From: Antedon mediterranea
Taxonomy: Eukaryota; Echinodermata; Crinoidea; Comatulida; Antedonidae
DNA: 64,000 nt
NCBI RefSeq assembly: GCF_964355755.1
Contig: NC_092673.1
Span: 23,627,001 to 23,691,000 of the forward strand
Direction of reading: 5' to 3'
Both the position numbers and the translations under genes were made by a program. The notes under the pieces are model-generated. The model was not told the DNA's origin, searched no databases, and was given only the letters and a program-made list of their open reading frames with translations. Positions 22,101 through 35,237 of this stretch are shown here, one piece after another. The stretch's first letter is position 1. The number at the start of each line of letters is the position of its first letter.

Positions 22101-25100
22101 GTAGCGGACACGAATGAAAGAACTGAAGCGAGTGCTAGACGAAGAAAAAAGGTGGAAGAACAGCACCAGCGGAGTCAGTCGGCAGCTAAGGTTGGTATCA
22201 TTAAATATAATACAACCATAGGAAACTTATTACATTAAATACTGTACACCTTATAAAAAAAGAATTATCTTGTTTTAAATGTTTGCAGGGTTTACGCATT
22301 GACAATTATTATTGGGAAAATTAATTTATGTAAAAATAAATTAAATTTTTTAAATAACAAAGAGCTGCAAAAAAAAAAAGTTTTAATACATGTTGTTGGT
22401 TAGAAATATTGATTATTCTCTTTTTAATTACGACTGAAGTTGTTAATAACCATTTGTATAGCAAAAATTGACATACTTATACTGGTAGCACTGTGTGTAG
22501 ACAGTTACAGTACTCTGGGGAAAAAACATTCAAAGTTATGACTTCGGATTTGAGAATGGAAACCCGAGAAAACAAATAATCTTCATATTCCTAAATATAC
22601 AGTAGGATTACAATTTTTGATAATTTCATCGAGTATCAAAATGACCAGAATTGTACTAAAAAGATTTTAAATCCCATCTCAAAACCCACTTTGGGTAGGA
22701 ATTCTGACCTGTAAAAAAGTGGTGAGGTTGAAACCTTACAGACCATACTGATGGCTACAGCCCTGGTATCATTGAATAAGTGAGAGCATGAATCTCAATC
22801 AAATTCAAGCTTTCAGTTCTAAACAGTGAGTCTATTATTTCATAGTCTAGACAGCTTTAAACATGGTACTAATTAGCCTCTGAACTTGCTTGCTATTCAA
22901 ATTAGTTTATAATGTTGCTATGGATATGCAATTATAAATTATCATTTACATTGGATAGGAAAAAATATAAAGCTCTTTTTCTGTAGACAAATAAGACAGT
23001 AATTTTAACAAACCATACAAAGTATTTCTTCATACAATCTAAATACCATAGATTAAACTAAAAAATTTATGTTTTTTATTCATTGAATTGAATGGAGAGA
23101 ATATTTCATTCGGTTCTATACTGAGATCAGACTATTTATATCAGTAAATCCCCCCCCCCCCCCCGCCTAAATCCGCCCCTGTACAGCAGGACGGACTCCC
23201 AGAACATGCCTATTGATTTTCAGGAAAATTAGAAATTACTAATCTTTATTTGAAGTCCTTTCACTATGCTACAGTATATCTGCTGTACTTACTGCTAAAG
23301 AAAAATTGCCATAGTCATTATCATTTTGATTGTAGGTTTATATTTTATGATAATCAATAAAATTGTTAAACCTAGATAAACCTTTTAAAATATATTTTTT
23401 TTATCAGATGTTTTTGCCTGAAGAATAGGACATAACACTATGTTTAATTATTGTTTATTAAATAGCAGAAAACTTGTGTAGAGTAATAGGTTATTTTGTT
23501 TTTCAGCGATAACTGATTTGTTACTTGTTATTTGACATCAACTTAATTAAAAATTTTAGATATTAGAAACATGTAATTAATCAATAAATTAGGTAAGTCA
23601 AGGTGATGGTATCTATTACTACATTGACTAAAGTGTTATGAGCCACCTTGTATAAGAATCGGCATGTTGGATAAAATGATCACACACACAATAGATGTGA
23701 AATAATGGTCAGATCGTCCTTGGTTAATTGTTAAGCAGAGAAAGGTTCTAATTCCTTGACTATTATACAGTTATATTGATCGAATCAAGTTATCAACTGT
23801 AATAACATTAAAGGAGGTGTTTCTTTAAAGATAAGATGAATGGGATATTACAATTAGCAATTATGTGGTGTTTATATTATTTATCAGTCAATTTCAGGGA
23901 CGCATTTTGTCTCTATAAACTTAAGAAAGAAAGGAATTGTGTCACATCATTGACGTCAAACATTTAATAAGGTCTTTTCGTTTTAAGTGGATGTGCACGA
24001 AGTTTACATCCACATGCATTTCTAAAGCTTTGTTTTTTACTGTACACTACTTTGACAAAAAAGTGTGATGTTCCCAAATATTGTAGTGATATGACACCAT
24101 ATATGGGTACAGTAGACCACATTTTTTTGTCACATAAAGTTTGATATTAATTGTAGACAGATCTTAATTTTACAAAAAAAAATTCTAGTGCGTGAAAGTC
24201 CACCAATTTACTTGATAATGTTTCCAATATAATGTTTAAATATAATTATTTGAAAAATCTGTTATATTTTCCCTAGCATTGACTATTATTACATAATTAT
24301 GAATTTATTGGGCTTGATGGGAGGCTATTTATTTGTAACCATGGTTTCCATTTTTATAGCTTTTGCTATAGATTTCTTTATTGTATTTTTGTTTGTAGTA
24401 CCATAAATTACAATTAAACCATATTATGAATTTATTTTTTATGTATATTTATTGATGGATTTCTATGTATGCTTTGTATATGATGTATAATATATTTTTT
24501 ACTTTTTTTGTTTTTTTCAGTCAATTTCAAACGTTGCACTTCAAAATTCAGAAAAGCTGTCTACCGCCACCGACAGGTCAAGAAAAAGCTTTATGTCTGA
24601 TCTTTTGGCACTGAATGAAATAAGTATGTTGATTTGTAAACTGGTGGAAATTTAATGTTGATTTAATTTTTCTGACAAAATTTAAATATCATTAAAAATT
24701 ATAAGATTATCTGAGCTTTCTAAAAGTGTATATAATTATAGATTAATGTTGTTAACACTTAGCGTGTGATCCCTAAGTCTAATTGTAAGTGTGCCGGAAG
24801 CTAGTAACTTGCAACTTTAACTTTAGCATCATCAATTCTGATGATATATCAACAAAACATTTTTCAAATGTCAATTTTTATTCTTTGACAAATATATCTT
24901 TCTTAGAACTGATGTTATTCTTCTGGAATACTACCATCATTTTTTCATTAAATTTCTGTTAAACTTATTAATATACAGTTAATGCTTTGAGAGAGATCAA
25001 AATATGACCAAAATGTAATGGTAACCAAATATATGTAATTTTTTGCCTTTATTTTATTTTCACTTATTTTATTTTTTTCATATTTTCATCGTTATAAACA

Positions 25101-26278
25101 ATATTAATAGTTCCCACTCGTATAATTATTTAGGAATTTCTTTTGTGATTTAAAAGTAATATCATTTCATAAATCGTAATATATACATAATTTGTTTGTA
25201 TTCTAGATAAGCAAAACCAGCCTTGTACATCACATACGCCGTCACCTGACAGCTACTGCAACAGCCCAACAGGTGAGACTATAGAGGGCAGGAGACTACT
25301 TCTAGCTAATTCCAACATTATTTCTTCCATTTATATTACATGTTATTTTTCGTAACAACACACTCGCACATAATTATGGTTAAAGTTTAACATTGAACAA
25401 CTTTTCTAATAAATCCATATGTTTTATGTATGTTTTATTGTTCATTAAGATTTGTGTCAGTGGAAAATTTGCTTGAAATAGGTGTTTATTTTTCCCAAAT
25501 GTCCTTTAAAATCATCTAATGAGCACAATAGATTTTTTAGTGTAGGGTTCACGGCACACAAACCCAGTTTAAACAACCTTTACATTAAATTATCATGTTG
25601 GAATAATATTTAATATTTTTATTACCACTTATAAAAAATTGTAAGATGTTTTTAGTTATTAATATGATTTGTGTGTTTTTCTAAAATTTAAGATTTGGTT
25701 CTACAAACTATAAATTACAGAGAAAAACATCAGTAGTATTTTGTCATAAATATATCTGATCTACGGTTTGCCTAAAATATAATACTTCACCAGTGATAGA
25801 TACAACCACATGCCAACAATTTATATTGCAAACTAACAGAAAAAAGCAATCAATCAATCAGATTTTTATAAAATAAACTTCTATATAGAGTACAGTAATT
25901 GAATATATTTTTCTATTTAAACCAACTTAAAGAATAGTGAATTTAATGAAAATGTTTAGATTTTTACAAAATGCAGTTGTTATAGTGCATTCGTTTTTGA
26001 ATTAGTAAATAATATATATATTAAAACAAATATTTGTAATAAAAACATTGTTTTTGAAATAATAATATCCTTTTTTTTTCTCAAAAGATGATTCCAAACT
26101 CAACTCACCAGATAACTTGCCGAATAAGCTACCTAATTCTAAAACGCAGCGTTCAAAAATGGTTGCATTTGAGGAACCTAATAAAGATGTGACGGACAGT
26201 GTAACACAGGATGAGAATTCAAATGATCGGCAAACGAATTTGCAGAGTAATGGTAACACAAACGCAGTCAAGTCTTGA
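16155..26278 (+). CDS. Unrecognised MGCVE-starting protein, 5 exons, 168 aa
   Basis: I do not recognise the family. Exons 16155-16191, 22081-22190, 24521-24623, 25207-25272 and 26088-26278 have good splice sites, and phases 1, 0, 1, 1 close to 168 codons plus TGA. The N-terminus MGCVE, with Gly2 and Cys3, is a classic myristoylation/palmitoylation context, so attachment to the inner face of the plasma membrane is likely. Residues 33-49 are basic (RRRKK) then Gln/Ser-rich. A conserved-looking RSRKSFMSDLLALNE lies near 67-81. The last two exons are hydrophilic, Ser/Pro/Asn-rich and probably disordered. There is no transmembrane segment or enzyme motif. Exon 1 encodes only 12 residues and is followed by a 5.9-kb intron full of repeats. 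Confidence 0.75.
18270..18385 (+). mobile_element. LINE/SINE 3' tail with (TGAA)n
   Basis: TATGGACGTCCGTTTCCGAA followed by (TGAA)n resembles the 3' end common to some invertebrate non-LTR elements. Only the tail is present. Confidence 0.4.
18770..18890. repeat. Tandem duplication, about 68 bp x2
   Basis: AGTTATAGATTTGTGTATTT through GATGTTTGGAATAGACAT occurs at about 18770-18824 and again at 18838-18887 with one mismatch. A recent local duplication. Confidence 0.85.
19971..20632. mobile_element. Non-autonomous DNA transposon, 660 bp, 30-bp TIRs
   Basis: Left end AGGGGTATGTTCAGACTCAC plus AGCGTTAAGG; right end CCTTGACGCTG plus TGAGTCTGAATATACCCTTA. The ends are inverted with about three mismatches over 30 nt. 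The interior repeats GCGTTA-type motifs and has no transposase. Lies in intron 1 of the MGCVE gene. Confidence 0.8.
21686..21832. mobile_element. MITE family A, copy 2 (right end eroded)
   Basis: Left end TAAAGCTTTGTCTACACTAT; core GATGATGTCATATCACTACC and TTTGGGCACATCAC. The terminal GTGTAGACAGAGC is lost. Confidence 0.75.
21905..21960 (-). repeat. Dispersed repeat, AGCATATGCTGTTTAGGG type
   Basis: CCCCTTGATTGGATAGCATATGCTGTTTAGGGTTACC matches, in inverted orientation, 33789-33834. Probably the end of an unidentified retroelement. Confidence 0.45.
23151..23164. repeat. Poly-C tract
   Basis: An uninterrupted C run of about 14 nt followed by GCCTAAATCCGCCCCTG. The complementary G-run could form a quadruplex; the flank resembles the end of a common repeat also hinted at near 29557. 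Confidence 0.6.
24022..24165. mobile_element. MITE family A, copy 3
   Basis: Left end CTAAAGCTTTGTTTTTTACTG; right end AGTTTGATATTAATTGTAGACAG. Diverged core with AAAAGTGTGATGTTCCCAAATA. Confidence 0.65.
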
Positions 26279-26473
26279 CAAATTATCACCTAAAGTTGTA
26301 GAGGTACTATTCACCATTTGTTTATTACATGCCTGGCCTCTAGGAAAATCTGTTTCTTATCTGAATCATATAAAAAAAAAATTGTTTAAAGGTTTGCATA
26401 GCGATATTAAGCAATATAATGATATAAATTTTGCGGTACAACACATGTAGTTCTGAAAAGAATTGCTTTGATC

Positions 26474-26479
26474 AATAAA
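26474..26479 (+). terminator. Polyadenylation signal of the MGCVE gene
   Basis: AATAAA about 196 nt after the stop codon. Confidence 0.5.
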
Positions 26480-26592
26480 CTTTGGTTATCCTCACACTCT
26501 CAATTCTGAGGACAAACAAATCCACCAATACAAACAATAATCGTCATGTTCCGCAAACTTTATATCATTAGATCAGAAAATAAATCCAAAGG

Positions 26593-26780
26593 CTAATAAC
26601 TTTAAAAATGACAATGCTGTTGGTATCAGTGGTTGGATCTCAATGGAGATACAAAATAAAATAAGCACTGAAAAAATGACAATGCTGTTGGTATCAGTGG
26701 TAGAATCTCAATGGAGATACAAAATAAAATAAGTAAAAAGCTAAAACAAAATGATAAAGTAAAACAGCTAGAAAGAAATT
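26593..26780 (-). mobile_element. PLE-type terminal repeat, copy 2 (truncated, internally duplicated)
   Basis: AAAATGACAATGCTGTTGGT to ATCTCAATGGAGATACAAAA occurs twice in tandem (about 26606-26660 and 26674-26728). It matches 1660-1720 and 60340-60400. The hammerhead part is not preserved. Confidence 0.65.
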
Positions 26781-28087
26781 CAGAAAGAAAATAGATATGT
26801 CTAGATACCTACCCTCAAATGATTGAATGAAACATGTATGTTTTCAAAAGACATTTCTCATTTAAAAAAAGGTTTTCCGGCAAAAGAACAAATTGATTTT
26901 CAACATTTTGAATGGCAGTGAGTAAAGATGGACGATTTTATGAAATATGGATTTCAGTATTTTCGAAACTTTTGTGCAGGAAAAAATGTTCTCCGATGAA
27001 AATCAAGAAAAACAATTGTCCAGTTTCCTTCTGGTACCAACATTCGTGCAACTAAAAGTCTGTACTTAAAACTACTTCGACTTTGCTATTCATGCATAGA
27101 CAATTGTTGGAAGATTTTTTGTTTTTCTCGTTTTTGAAGAATAAAAAGTCGTATTCTAAATCGTTCAAACAAAGATCGAAATGTCACTAGTAGCGATTTG
27201 ATTAAAATCCAATACTGTGATGCAATTACAGAATATATCGTTTGTGAAATGTCCATTGGAAGCCAGTTGTCAACAAATAGCAACAGTTCAACTTGCGTCA
27301 TTTCTAAACGGAGGATGTTTACACAACTAACACAGTACAGTAGAGCCATTGCTTTGGAACAATGCTAATCGGTGGACACTTTGTGCCTTGGCTTTTGTTC
27401 TACTGGTGACTGTATATTCTCATTTTACGTTTTAGAACCAGAAAACGCTAAAAAGTTACAATACTGTGGTTTTTTAACTTTGTATGCACCGCACAAATGT
27501 ATGCATAAAAAAATTGGAACAGCTAGCCAGTGGAGCAGTAGCTTTTAACTATGAAGTTTGCTCTTATGGAATAAGAAATAATCTGCATCGTTGATTTTTA
27601 AAGAAATGCAAAAACATTTCATGGTTTTTTATTCTTGTTGATCTGGATATACGAACTGAGGTCGTGGGTTCGAGTTCCACCTGATACAGTTACTTAGGTA
27701 CCTGACACAAAGCTACATGTGTTTCACAACATTTTCTTCTATTTTGAAGCAATTAAAGATTACCTCTGTAAAACATTATAAGATATCTTCAACGTAATGT
27801 GCAATTTAACATTAGAAAACTGTAAACCACTCTAGAAATATGTTTTTCAATATTCAATATAGGCCTCCTACACCATTAATCAAACTCAACACATCATTCG
27901 AAAATATTAAAACATTTCAACAACAAGTCCTGTTAGAATTCATGTTTTTAAATCGATAGTGCTTCAATAGTAGCTGTCCATAAATAAATTAATCAGGATA
28001 TAATTATTATATCCATAAGCTTGTTTATATAAAAGTTGTTGAACTGATTTTATGACACAACACTTCTTTAGTTATGTTTGGTAGATA

Positions 28088-28442
28088 GTTACCATATTTA
28101 TTCAAATAAAGGCTCCGGGGAGTTTTAATGTGGGATTTTATTCGGAGGAGGTTTTCTTTTTTTTATTTTATCAAATAAAATAGCCCATAGATATCAAGAT
28201 AAAATACAGTAAAAATTGTATCAAAATGTTTGGTAAATTGTAAGTCATGTCAAATAATGAATTCTACTACAAATAGAAATGTGTTATAATACGTCAATAT
28301 TGTGTATATAATGCATGTGGCAGGCCGTTTATTCGGGGAAATCAATAAAGGTCCCGGTCGTTTATTCGAGGGTTTTGGGGCCGTTTATTCAAAGTGTTGA
28401 GGGATTTATTTAAAGTGGGGCGTTTATTTAAATAAATACGGT
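28088..28442. mobile_element. Inverted-repeat element, TTTATTCAAATAAA ends
   Basis: Left ACCATATTTATTCAAATAAAGG and right GCGTTTATTTAAATAAATACGGT are inverted. The right half repeats CGTTTATTCGGGG/CGTTTATTCGAGG motifs. No coding capacity. Confidence 0.6.
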
Positions 28443-29980
28443 GACATTTTGTGACCATATATTCTTTTCACATTTAACATCATAATATATTCCCTAATTT
28501 GACTCTGAACAGTTTCAGTATTCATTGCACTGTACACTACATATGGCATTAATAGTATATGTCCATTATCACAGGCTTTAATTTCTATGGTACAGTCGTC
28601 ACATGTGATACACTGTTTGTGACACTTGCCTATGATACTGTACACATTATGATGTATGATAATTATTTCGATTATTAACGTAACATATTATTAGCGTAAA
28701 AATCATGTCTCTCGCAGCTGTTTTTTCTGAAAAACATAATTTTACGAGTATAATATTATAGTCATATCAAATGTGATCCTGCAAAGTAGCATTGGCACTT
28801 TTAAGAAAGGGGTTCCAGACCAAAGACACGATTGGAGCCGGAGGTTACATGGAGAGTAAACTAAAGGATCTCATCTGTCATAGAGTCACAAAATATAAAT
28901 GAATAAACCCTGATTAGTTTGTTATTAACTAAAAGTACATCAAGGTAATTAGAAAAAATTGAACTGAATGAGAGAAGACTGTAGGATTGCGCTCTGTTGA
29001 AATAAACATCTGGTTTCCACATTTTGGCTTTCTGAACCGTAAAACGTGTTGTTTACCGTATTACACTAGACACTCTCTTTTGGGATACCTCTATTCAGGA
29101 AGACACCCCAATTTTAGGGACACTTTTTTCACTTAGAAATATTGTTATGGCTTATTAACAAACTGTTCTATTAAATCATATTAGGCGTATATTTTATTTT
29201 CTGAATTATTAATAGTTTTATGACATAAAGAAAAGTTAGTAACATTGAAAGCCTATTTGTACTAACAGCTGACAATAGCTGGTCACACACTTAGGAATTC
29301 AGTGTTGTATACGAAAAGGATCACTAACCATAAATGGTTAAATTCGGTTGTAAATCAGCCATAGTGCCTTCTCCATACTGCATTTCTTTCCTTTTTAAAA
29401 ATATATGTTGTATTTTAAAAGTGTGCTTATGTTGATTGCTATACAATTTTATAATAAAATAAAAACTTAAATTAACCTGTTTTGTGACTGATTTATTTGT
29501 AATGCTAATAATATGTGCTACTGTAAGAGGCCATGAAGGAACCTTGTGTTTCATAACAGGGGCGGACCCAGGAGGGTTGTTGCCCTAGTGGCCCGGGCAA
29601 CATCCTTAATTTCATACTAAATGTTGTTTCTGCCACTAAATTAAAATTGAGTCATATTTCATCGTATACAATTATTCATCCGGACCCGGAACTTGATAGG
29701 CTTAGTAATATAGTAGTTACAGAGTTGCAGAGCATTTTATCATTGTTGCATGTTTTGATGTTAGCTTTTTGTTAAATTTGGTAAAAGAAGTGATGCTGGC
29801 CCCAACGAATTTAACGACCTTCACAACCAAAATATTTTATTGTAACAAAATTTATTTTAAATGGAACGCTACAAAAATAATCCTCCGCTTCATCACAGCA
29901 TGAATATCTAATAAGAATGTAACTTTGTTACGTTTTACTATCAATCCATTTTCATATCACGCAATCCAACGGGAATAGTT
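28443..29980. other. Intergenic, nothing recognised
   Basis: AT-rich. Small frames on the minus strand (28424-28645, 29324-29554) carry no domain and lack splice support. Confidence 0.5.
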
Positions 29981-30425
29981 TTCCGGGTGGTAGTTGTCCA
30001 CAGGGGCAGCTGTCCGTCCGGGTGGTAGTTATCTACAGATATAGATGTCCGGGTGGTAGTTGTCTACAAAGATAGTTTTCCGGGTCTTGTGGTAGTCACA
30101 ACATAGATAGTTGTCCGGGTGGTAGTTGTCCACAGAGACAGTGGTCCGGGTGTTAGTTGTCTACAGAGATAGTGGTCCGGGTGGTAGTTGTCCACAGAGA
30201 CAGTTGTCCCGGCGGTAGTTGTCTACAGAGATAGTTGTCCGGATCTGGTGGTAGTCATCAACATAGATAGTTGTCCGGGTGGTAGTTGTCCACAGAGACA
30301 GTTGCCCGGGTGGTAGTTGTCCACAGAGATAGTTGTCCGGCTGATAGTTGTCCACAGAGACAGTTGTCCGGGTGGTAGTTGTCCACAGAGACAGTTGTCC
30401 CGGCGGTAGTTGTCCAGAGACAGGT
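29981..30425. repeat. 31-nt minisatellite, about 14 units
   Basis: Unit begins GTCCGGGTGGTAGTTGTCCA and continues CAGAGACAGTT; units vary at a few positions and some carry small insertions (for example GTCTTGTGGTAGTCA). Much more GC-rich than its surroundings. Because 31 is not a multiple of 3, the repeated peptide moves through all frames; minus-strand frames over it are artefacts. Confidence 0.9.
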
Positions 30426-33414
30426 ACAGTATCCAGATCATGAACACTTAAGCATGTTGCGTAAGTTATGCAAGGGATTCCCAAGTCCCAACCCAAAAAC
30501 GCACGTGCGTAAGCCATATTTTTCAGTTAAAAAACAATTTTATAGACTAATTTTCAAACAATTACATATTAGTGTACCCTAGCTTTCCAACATTTTTAGA
30601 AATGTACATACATTTTTCTTTACCCAAATATTCGCCTTTATTGCGCGATTACGGTGGATATTTTGCATGCAATCATGATGTCGCTTTGCGTGGCAAAAAA
30701 TAAACACTGACTGTGAATCTGGCACACATAATTGTACGATATGCGTGTTTCAAAAATTTTAGATAAAAAAGTATCAATGGTTACAAATGACCTGCTCCAG
30801 ACAACTTAAATTGGTATATGGATGGGTTAATAACGTTTTCTTGTAAATTAACGGACTGCAGTCGGAAAGTCAATGCATGGTACTAACAAGTGAAATATTG
30901 TGCTAATGTTGCTAAGAACAGTTTGATGATGGTTAACCATTACCTTGTTGAAATACTAAGATACATCTATTGAAAATAACTAGGTTAATTCACGCTGCCA
31001 CCGTATGATATGAGATGGATCTGCGCGGAAGAAACCCTTTGCACTCAGCTTTGACCTTATCAAAATGCTGTTAATCAAAAATTTACACAGCGAGGGAAGA
31101 ATAATTATTTCTGTGTAACACCTTATTCATTGACATTCAAATTTCCTCTTATATGTTACTTGCTATAATTACCCACGGTGAGTAATTGTTTTGAAAACGA
31201 TAGGATACATTTAACTAGGATGCTTTTCCGTGTGAGAAAGAAGTAATGATATAATTTGCCCTTATTCGCTAAGATATCTCCAAATGTATTATTACTAATA
31301 ACAGTATTCGCGTCCATAATTATTGTCCTGCAATTATACCCTAGCAGTACCGTATTTATATTCTAGTAGTATTTTAATTAGTATTCACAGCCTCATCACC
31401 GAACGTTGTGTACTTCGCCTGGGCTTCTTTCCCGATAAAAAAAAGTACACAAGATCGCTCCAATAATTCCTGTTAATGTAATTGCTTTTTTATGTTTGCT
31501 TGATTTGCCGTTTGTTTCAAATTGGAGGTGTTTTGTATACCTCCACTTTCTTGTATTCCAGTGTCGTTAGTATCGCACACCTGACAACTGTTACAGTAAG
31601 TACAATTTACAATCATAAACCGACAGCATGTTCAGATTTAGGACTGTCATTGCCATCATAAACTAGATTGATTACCCGATGATAGGTCTTTTAATATATC
31701 ATTTATTATAGGCATAACCTCTTTTTTTCTAGTTTCGATATATATGCTAAACTCGGGGCTAAACTAACATAGTAATACTGTATTGACAAAATGTGAGAGA
31801 GCGGATAAAGTGGAACGAGAGAAGAGACAAATCGTAACAATTTAATTTTGTAAGTGAAGAAAAAAAACAACCATATTTATCTGTTTTTTTTTAACTGGAC
31901 AGACTTGATCGAAGCGCAAGAATCCGTGTTAGCGCCCCTTATCGGCACAATCATTAAACCAATCAGTGATACTTAATAAGTAAACCAATAAAGCAAGTGC
32001 AGCATACCATTATTATCATAACACGCCTCCTATATTTTAGCTTTTAATGACCGACTCCCATGTGGAGAGAACAGATGCCATTGAAAGACCGAAGATGCCA
32101 CGGCGCAACATAACAAATACACGTTTATATCGAGATCAATAACGGAAGATTTTGCTGACAAGTGTGAACGGAAACTAACGTATGGTGCAGGATTTTTACA
32201 TTGAAAAATAAACTCGATAGAAATACTTCGTATAATCGATTTCGGATGCTTTATTATGAAGTCACTGAACATACGTGATTCACTTCTATCAAAGTAAATA
32301 ATTTAAAGAACAAACTATGGACTAAATTTAGATGCGTGCGGTAGGAAAAAAAAGGTAAGCTTCATTTTAATTAGCTACTTGACGTTGCATGTTTTAGATC
32401 AACCCAACTAACAAGGACCCTGATTTAATACGCAAATACGGTGAATGGTTTGCGCACTTAAGTGGATGTCTAAGTGTTTGTAACAGGATATGTAAGACAT
32501 GTTACGTAACAATATATTCACTTAAAGTTTAGAGAAAAAATAGCATTGCATAATGCGCAATATGCCTAAGGTCTTGAACTAGAAAAACTGTGAACAATTT
32601 TGGTTTATTTTTATTATACGGTACCGAATGTAAAATAGCTATATGCTTCAACTAATTAAATTTACCAGAGTAGTTGTATAAAGTCCGGTATATTAGGTAA
32701 TATCTCATGAACTTGGTTGAGATACTGACTATAAACAACAACAAAATATCGAAGATGGTAACTAGGCCTAATTTATGGTGAAATAGGAAAATCGACTCGA
32801 CATCTTTAAAAGTTAAGAAAGCGCCATCAGTTTTAACTTGCTATATGTAACTTAAAATGTGATAAATCGCATGGTTTTTGCTTACTGATAGTTATAGAAG
32901 TACTTAGGCCTAAGTGAAAAACTCACGATTTTTGTATCAAAATGTAGGTCTGTACTGGTCATGTTTATGGTAAGTCATTTTGCTTGCAAGATGTATTGCC
33001 CCCAAACATACAAAAACACAAAAAACATACTTTTTTTTCACGTAAATATTTTATTTTAATTATTTAAGTTAATAACTATTAGCTTATGTGACTTACTATT
33101 ATGTGACATTACATGTAATATTACACGCAAAAAAATAAATAAACATAAAGACTAAACGTAAAAAAGGGAAATTAATTTGAATAAATATTCATGAAGTTCT
33201 TCATACATTTGTTGTGATAATCTTTGTTTCTTGGAAATTAGTACAGTTTTTGCCAATCTACTTCAATTCCAGTATACAATAGGCCTTATTCGGTATTTCA
33301 AGTCCGTGTAATTATACGCAGTCAATGTGTGACGTTGATTGTCATCATAAGATTCTATTCTCAAATGATCCAAAATGTAAATTCCACATAACTTGTTGTT
33401 ATTGATACTTGGTG
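30426..33414. other. Intergenic, nothing recognised
   Basis: About 3 kb of AT-rich DNA with scattered TAGGCCTA octamers. No splice-supported or domain-bearing frame seen on either strand. Confidence 0.5.
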
Positions 33415-33554
33415 TTAAACTCTCTGTCTACTTTACCAACAAATTTGATGTGCCCGTGTAGGGACATGGTGATGTCAGTATCACTACCATATTTTGGCAT
33501 ATCACTAACATATTAGAGCACATCACACTAGTTTGATAGTGTAGACCGAGCCTA
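33415..33554. mobile_element. MITE family A, copy 4
   Basis: Left end TTAAACTCTCTGTCTACTTT, right end TTTGATAGTGTAGACCGAGC; core TGATGTCAGTATCACTACCA. Confidence 0.75.
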
Positions 33555-33788
33555 AGGAGGATATCCAACGTCTATTTATTTTCACAAATAACCTATCCAT
33601 ACAATATTTATTGAAGTGGTGATTCGATGTATAATAATCCATTTTGAAGATAGGTGTCCGAACGAGTTGCCGAACGATCAGTCATTATCGTACCGGTATA
33701 TCAATGTTTTATACAATCGAAAGTTATCATATATAAAAATAGTAATAGAGATTTTTTCATTATTTTATTTTTTTTATTACACTTTATT

Positions 33789-33834
33789 TATAGAGGGTGA
33801 CCCTAAACATCATATGCTGACAATCAAGGGGCCT
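33789..33834 (+). repeat. Dispersed repeat, inverted relative to 21905-21960
   Basis: GAGGGTGACCCTAAACATCATATGCTGACAATCAAGGGG in two parts matches the reverse complement of the 21905 copy. Confidence 0.45.
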
Positions 33835-35089
33835 CTTGATGAGTGACAGTGGCTGTGTGTATAAATATTAATAGTACAGTTTAAGTGCACATGAGCCAGA
33901 TGTGTACACTGGACCTACGGTTTATAGTCCTTTTCCGGGAAGACTCGTTCTACCACCAGAACCATAGAGCAAATGAGGCTTGAACCTTTGCCGATGTTAT
34001 ATGGCAAGGTATTACGGTTCCACTGTGAAACATAGCCTAATTGCTAGTAGGCCGTCACACGGAATAGAAGAACCGAGGTTTTTAAATGTAGGCCTACCGT
34101 TTGCTTTTCTATTCACGTCTATGTTTTGCGTGAAGTCCATTTGATTATCATGAAGTTCAAACTAACCATCTTACAAAAAATGACTTTCATCACAGTAATA
34201 AATCACGTCGGAGGGTGATTTTAAAATCTACATATGGATTAGAGAGATTAGCAGTTAAGTCAGCTTTGTAACAATGTTATTGTAAGTAAAATCGGAAGTC
34301 AGACATCAGTACTATCTAAAGAGCAATTAAAGTCAGTCATTTAGAAAGAAGAGTTACTCGAATATTTTTCATGTTGATTTGTGTCATGCCACATTTATTT
34401 TATAAATTCTGCAATAAATTTCACATTTAAATCGTAAAAGCTGTTTCCACCTGTGTGTTTTCAGCCATCAATCTAAAAATTGTCTTATATTTTTATTCAT
34501 ATAAACTAACTAACATCAACTCATAATTCTGCTGAGCTGTCGTTTTATTAAAATCTTCTTTATTTTGAAATGTCTTCGCTCTACATAGTTACATATAGGC
34601 CTAGTTACTTTATTTATATTCTGTCCTGTATTATATGCAAATTCCGTGATACAACGGCACAAGTCTTTCACATGTGACGCCAAGCCCGTAGCCGGATTGT
34701 ACAAGGGTAAGTCACAAGCTACTTTTCTCTATGTTGCAAAGGGCACTTCAGGCAATACCTTGTACCATAGGCCTAACCTAACTTGAAACTCACCACTGGT
34801 CCAGCAGTGGTCATACATGTGACACTGTATTATGGAATTTGCCTAATATAGGAAAACAATACCATATGTGAGATACAGTAAAGTTATTATTTCCTAAATA
34901 ATTCCATTATTTGTATGTCATTATGAACGAAAATAAATTCAGGTTGAAATGCGTTGTCTTGTAGTAGGATAACTCTAATGCAGGCTTAGAATTCAGACTC
35001 AGTATTATACTTACACGCTCCCTACAGTTCAGATATAGTTGATCCTCAAGAAAATGTAATTTGCTGATCTGTAACTAGACTAAAGCTCT
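33835..35089. other. Intergenic, possible old repeat near 33880-34050
   Basis: The stretch GTGTACACTGGACCTACGGT to GGCAAGGTATTACGGTTCCA has the composition of an old interspersed repeat. Otherwise nothing recognised. Confidence 0.3.
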
Positions 35090-35237
35090 GTCTACACTAT
35101 CAAACTTTATGTGAGAAAAAGTGTGATGCGCCAAATATGGTTGTGATATTGCTCAAATATGGTAGTGATATGACATCATTATGTCCATATATGGACACAT
35201 CACATTTTTGTTTGTTACATAACGTAGGCAGAGGTTA
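35090..35237. mobile_element. MITE family A, copy 5
   Basis: Best-preserved left end CTAAAGCTCTGTCTACACTA; right end diverged (CATAACGTAGGCAGAGGTTA). Core has ATATGGTAGTGATATGACAT. Confidence 0.8.

Noticed and set aside
27655-27690. tRNA B-box-like GGTTCGAGTTCC
   Set aside because: No A box at the right distance and no cloverleaf; at best an old tRNA-derived SINE fragment.
30161-30517. Repetitive minus-strand protein frame
   Set aside because: Read-through of the 31-nt minisatellite; the peptide period shifts frame.
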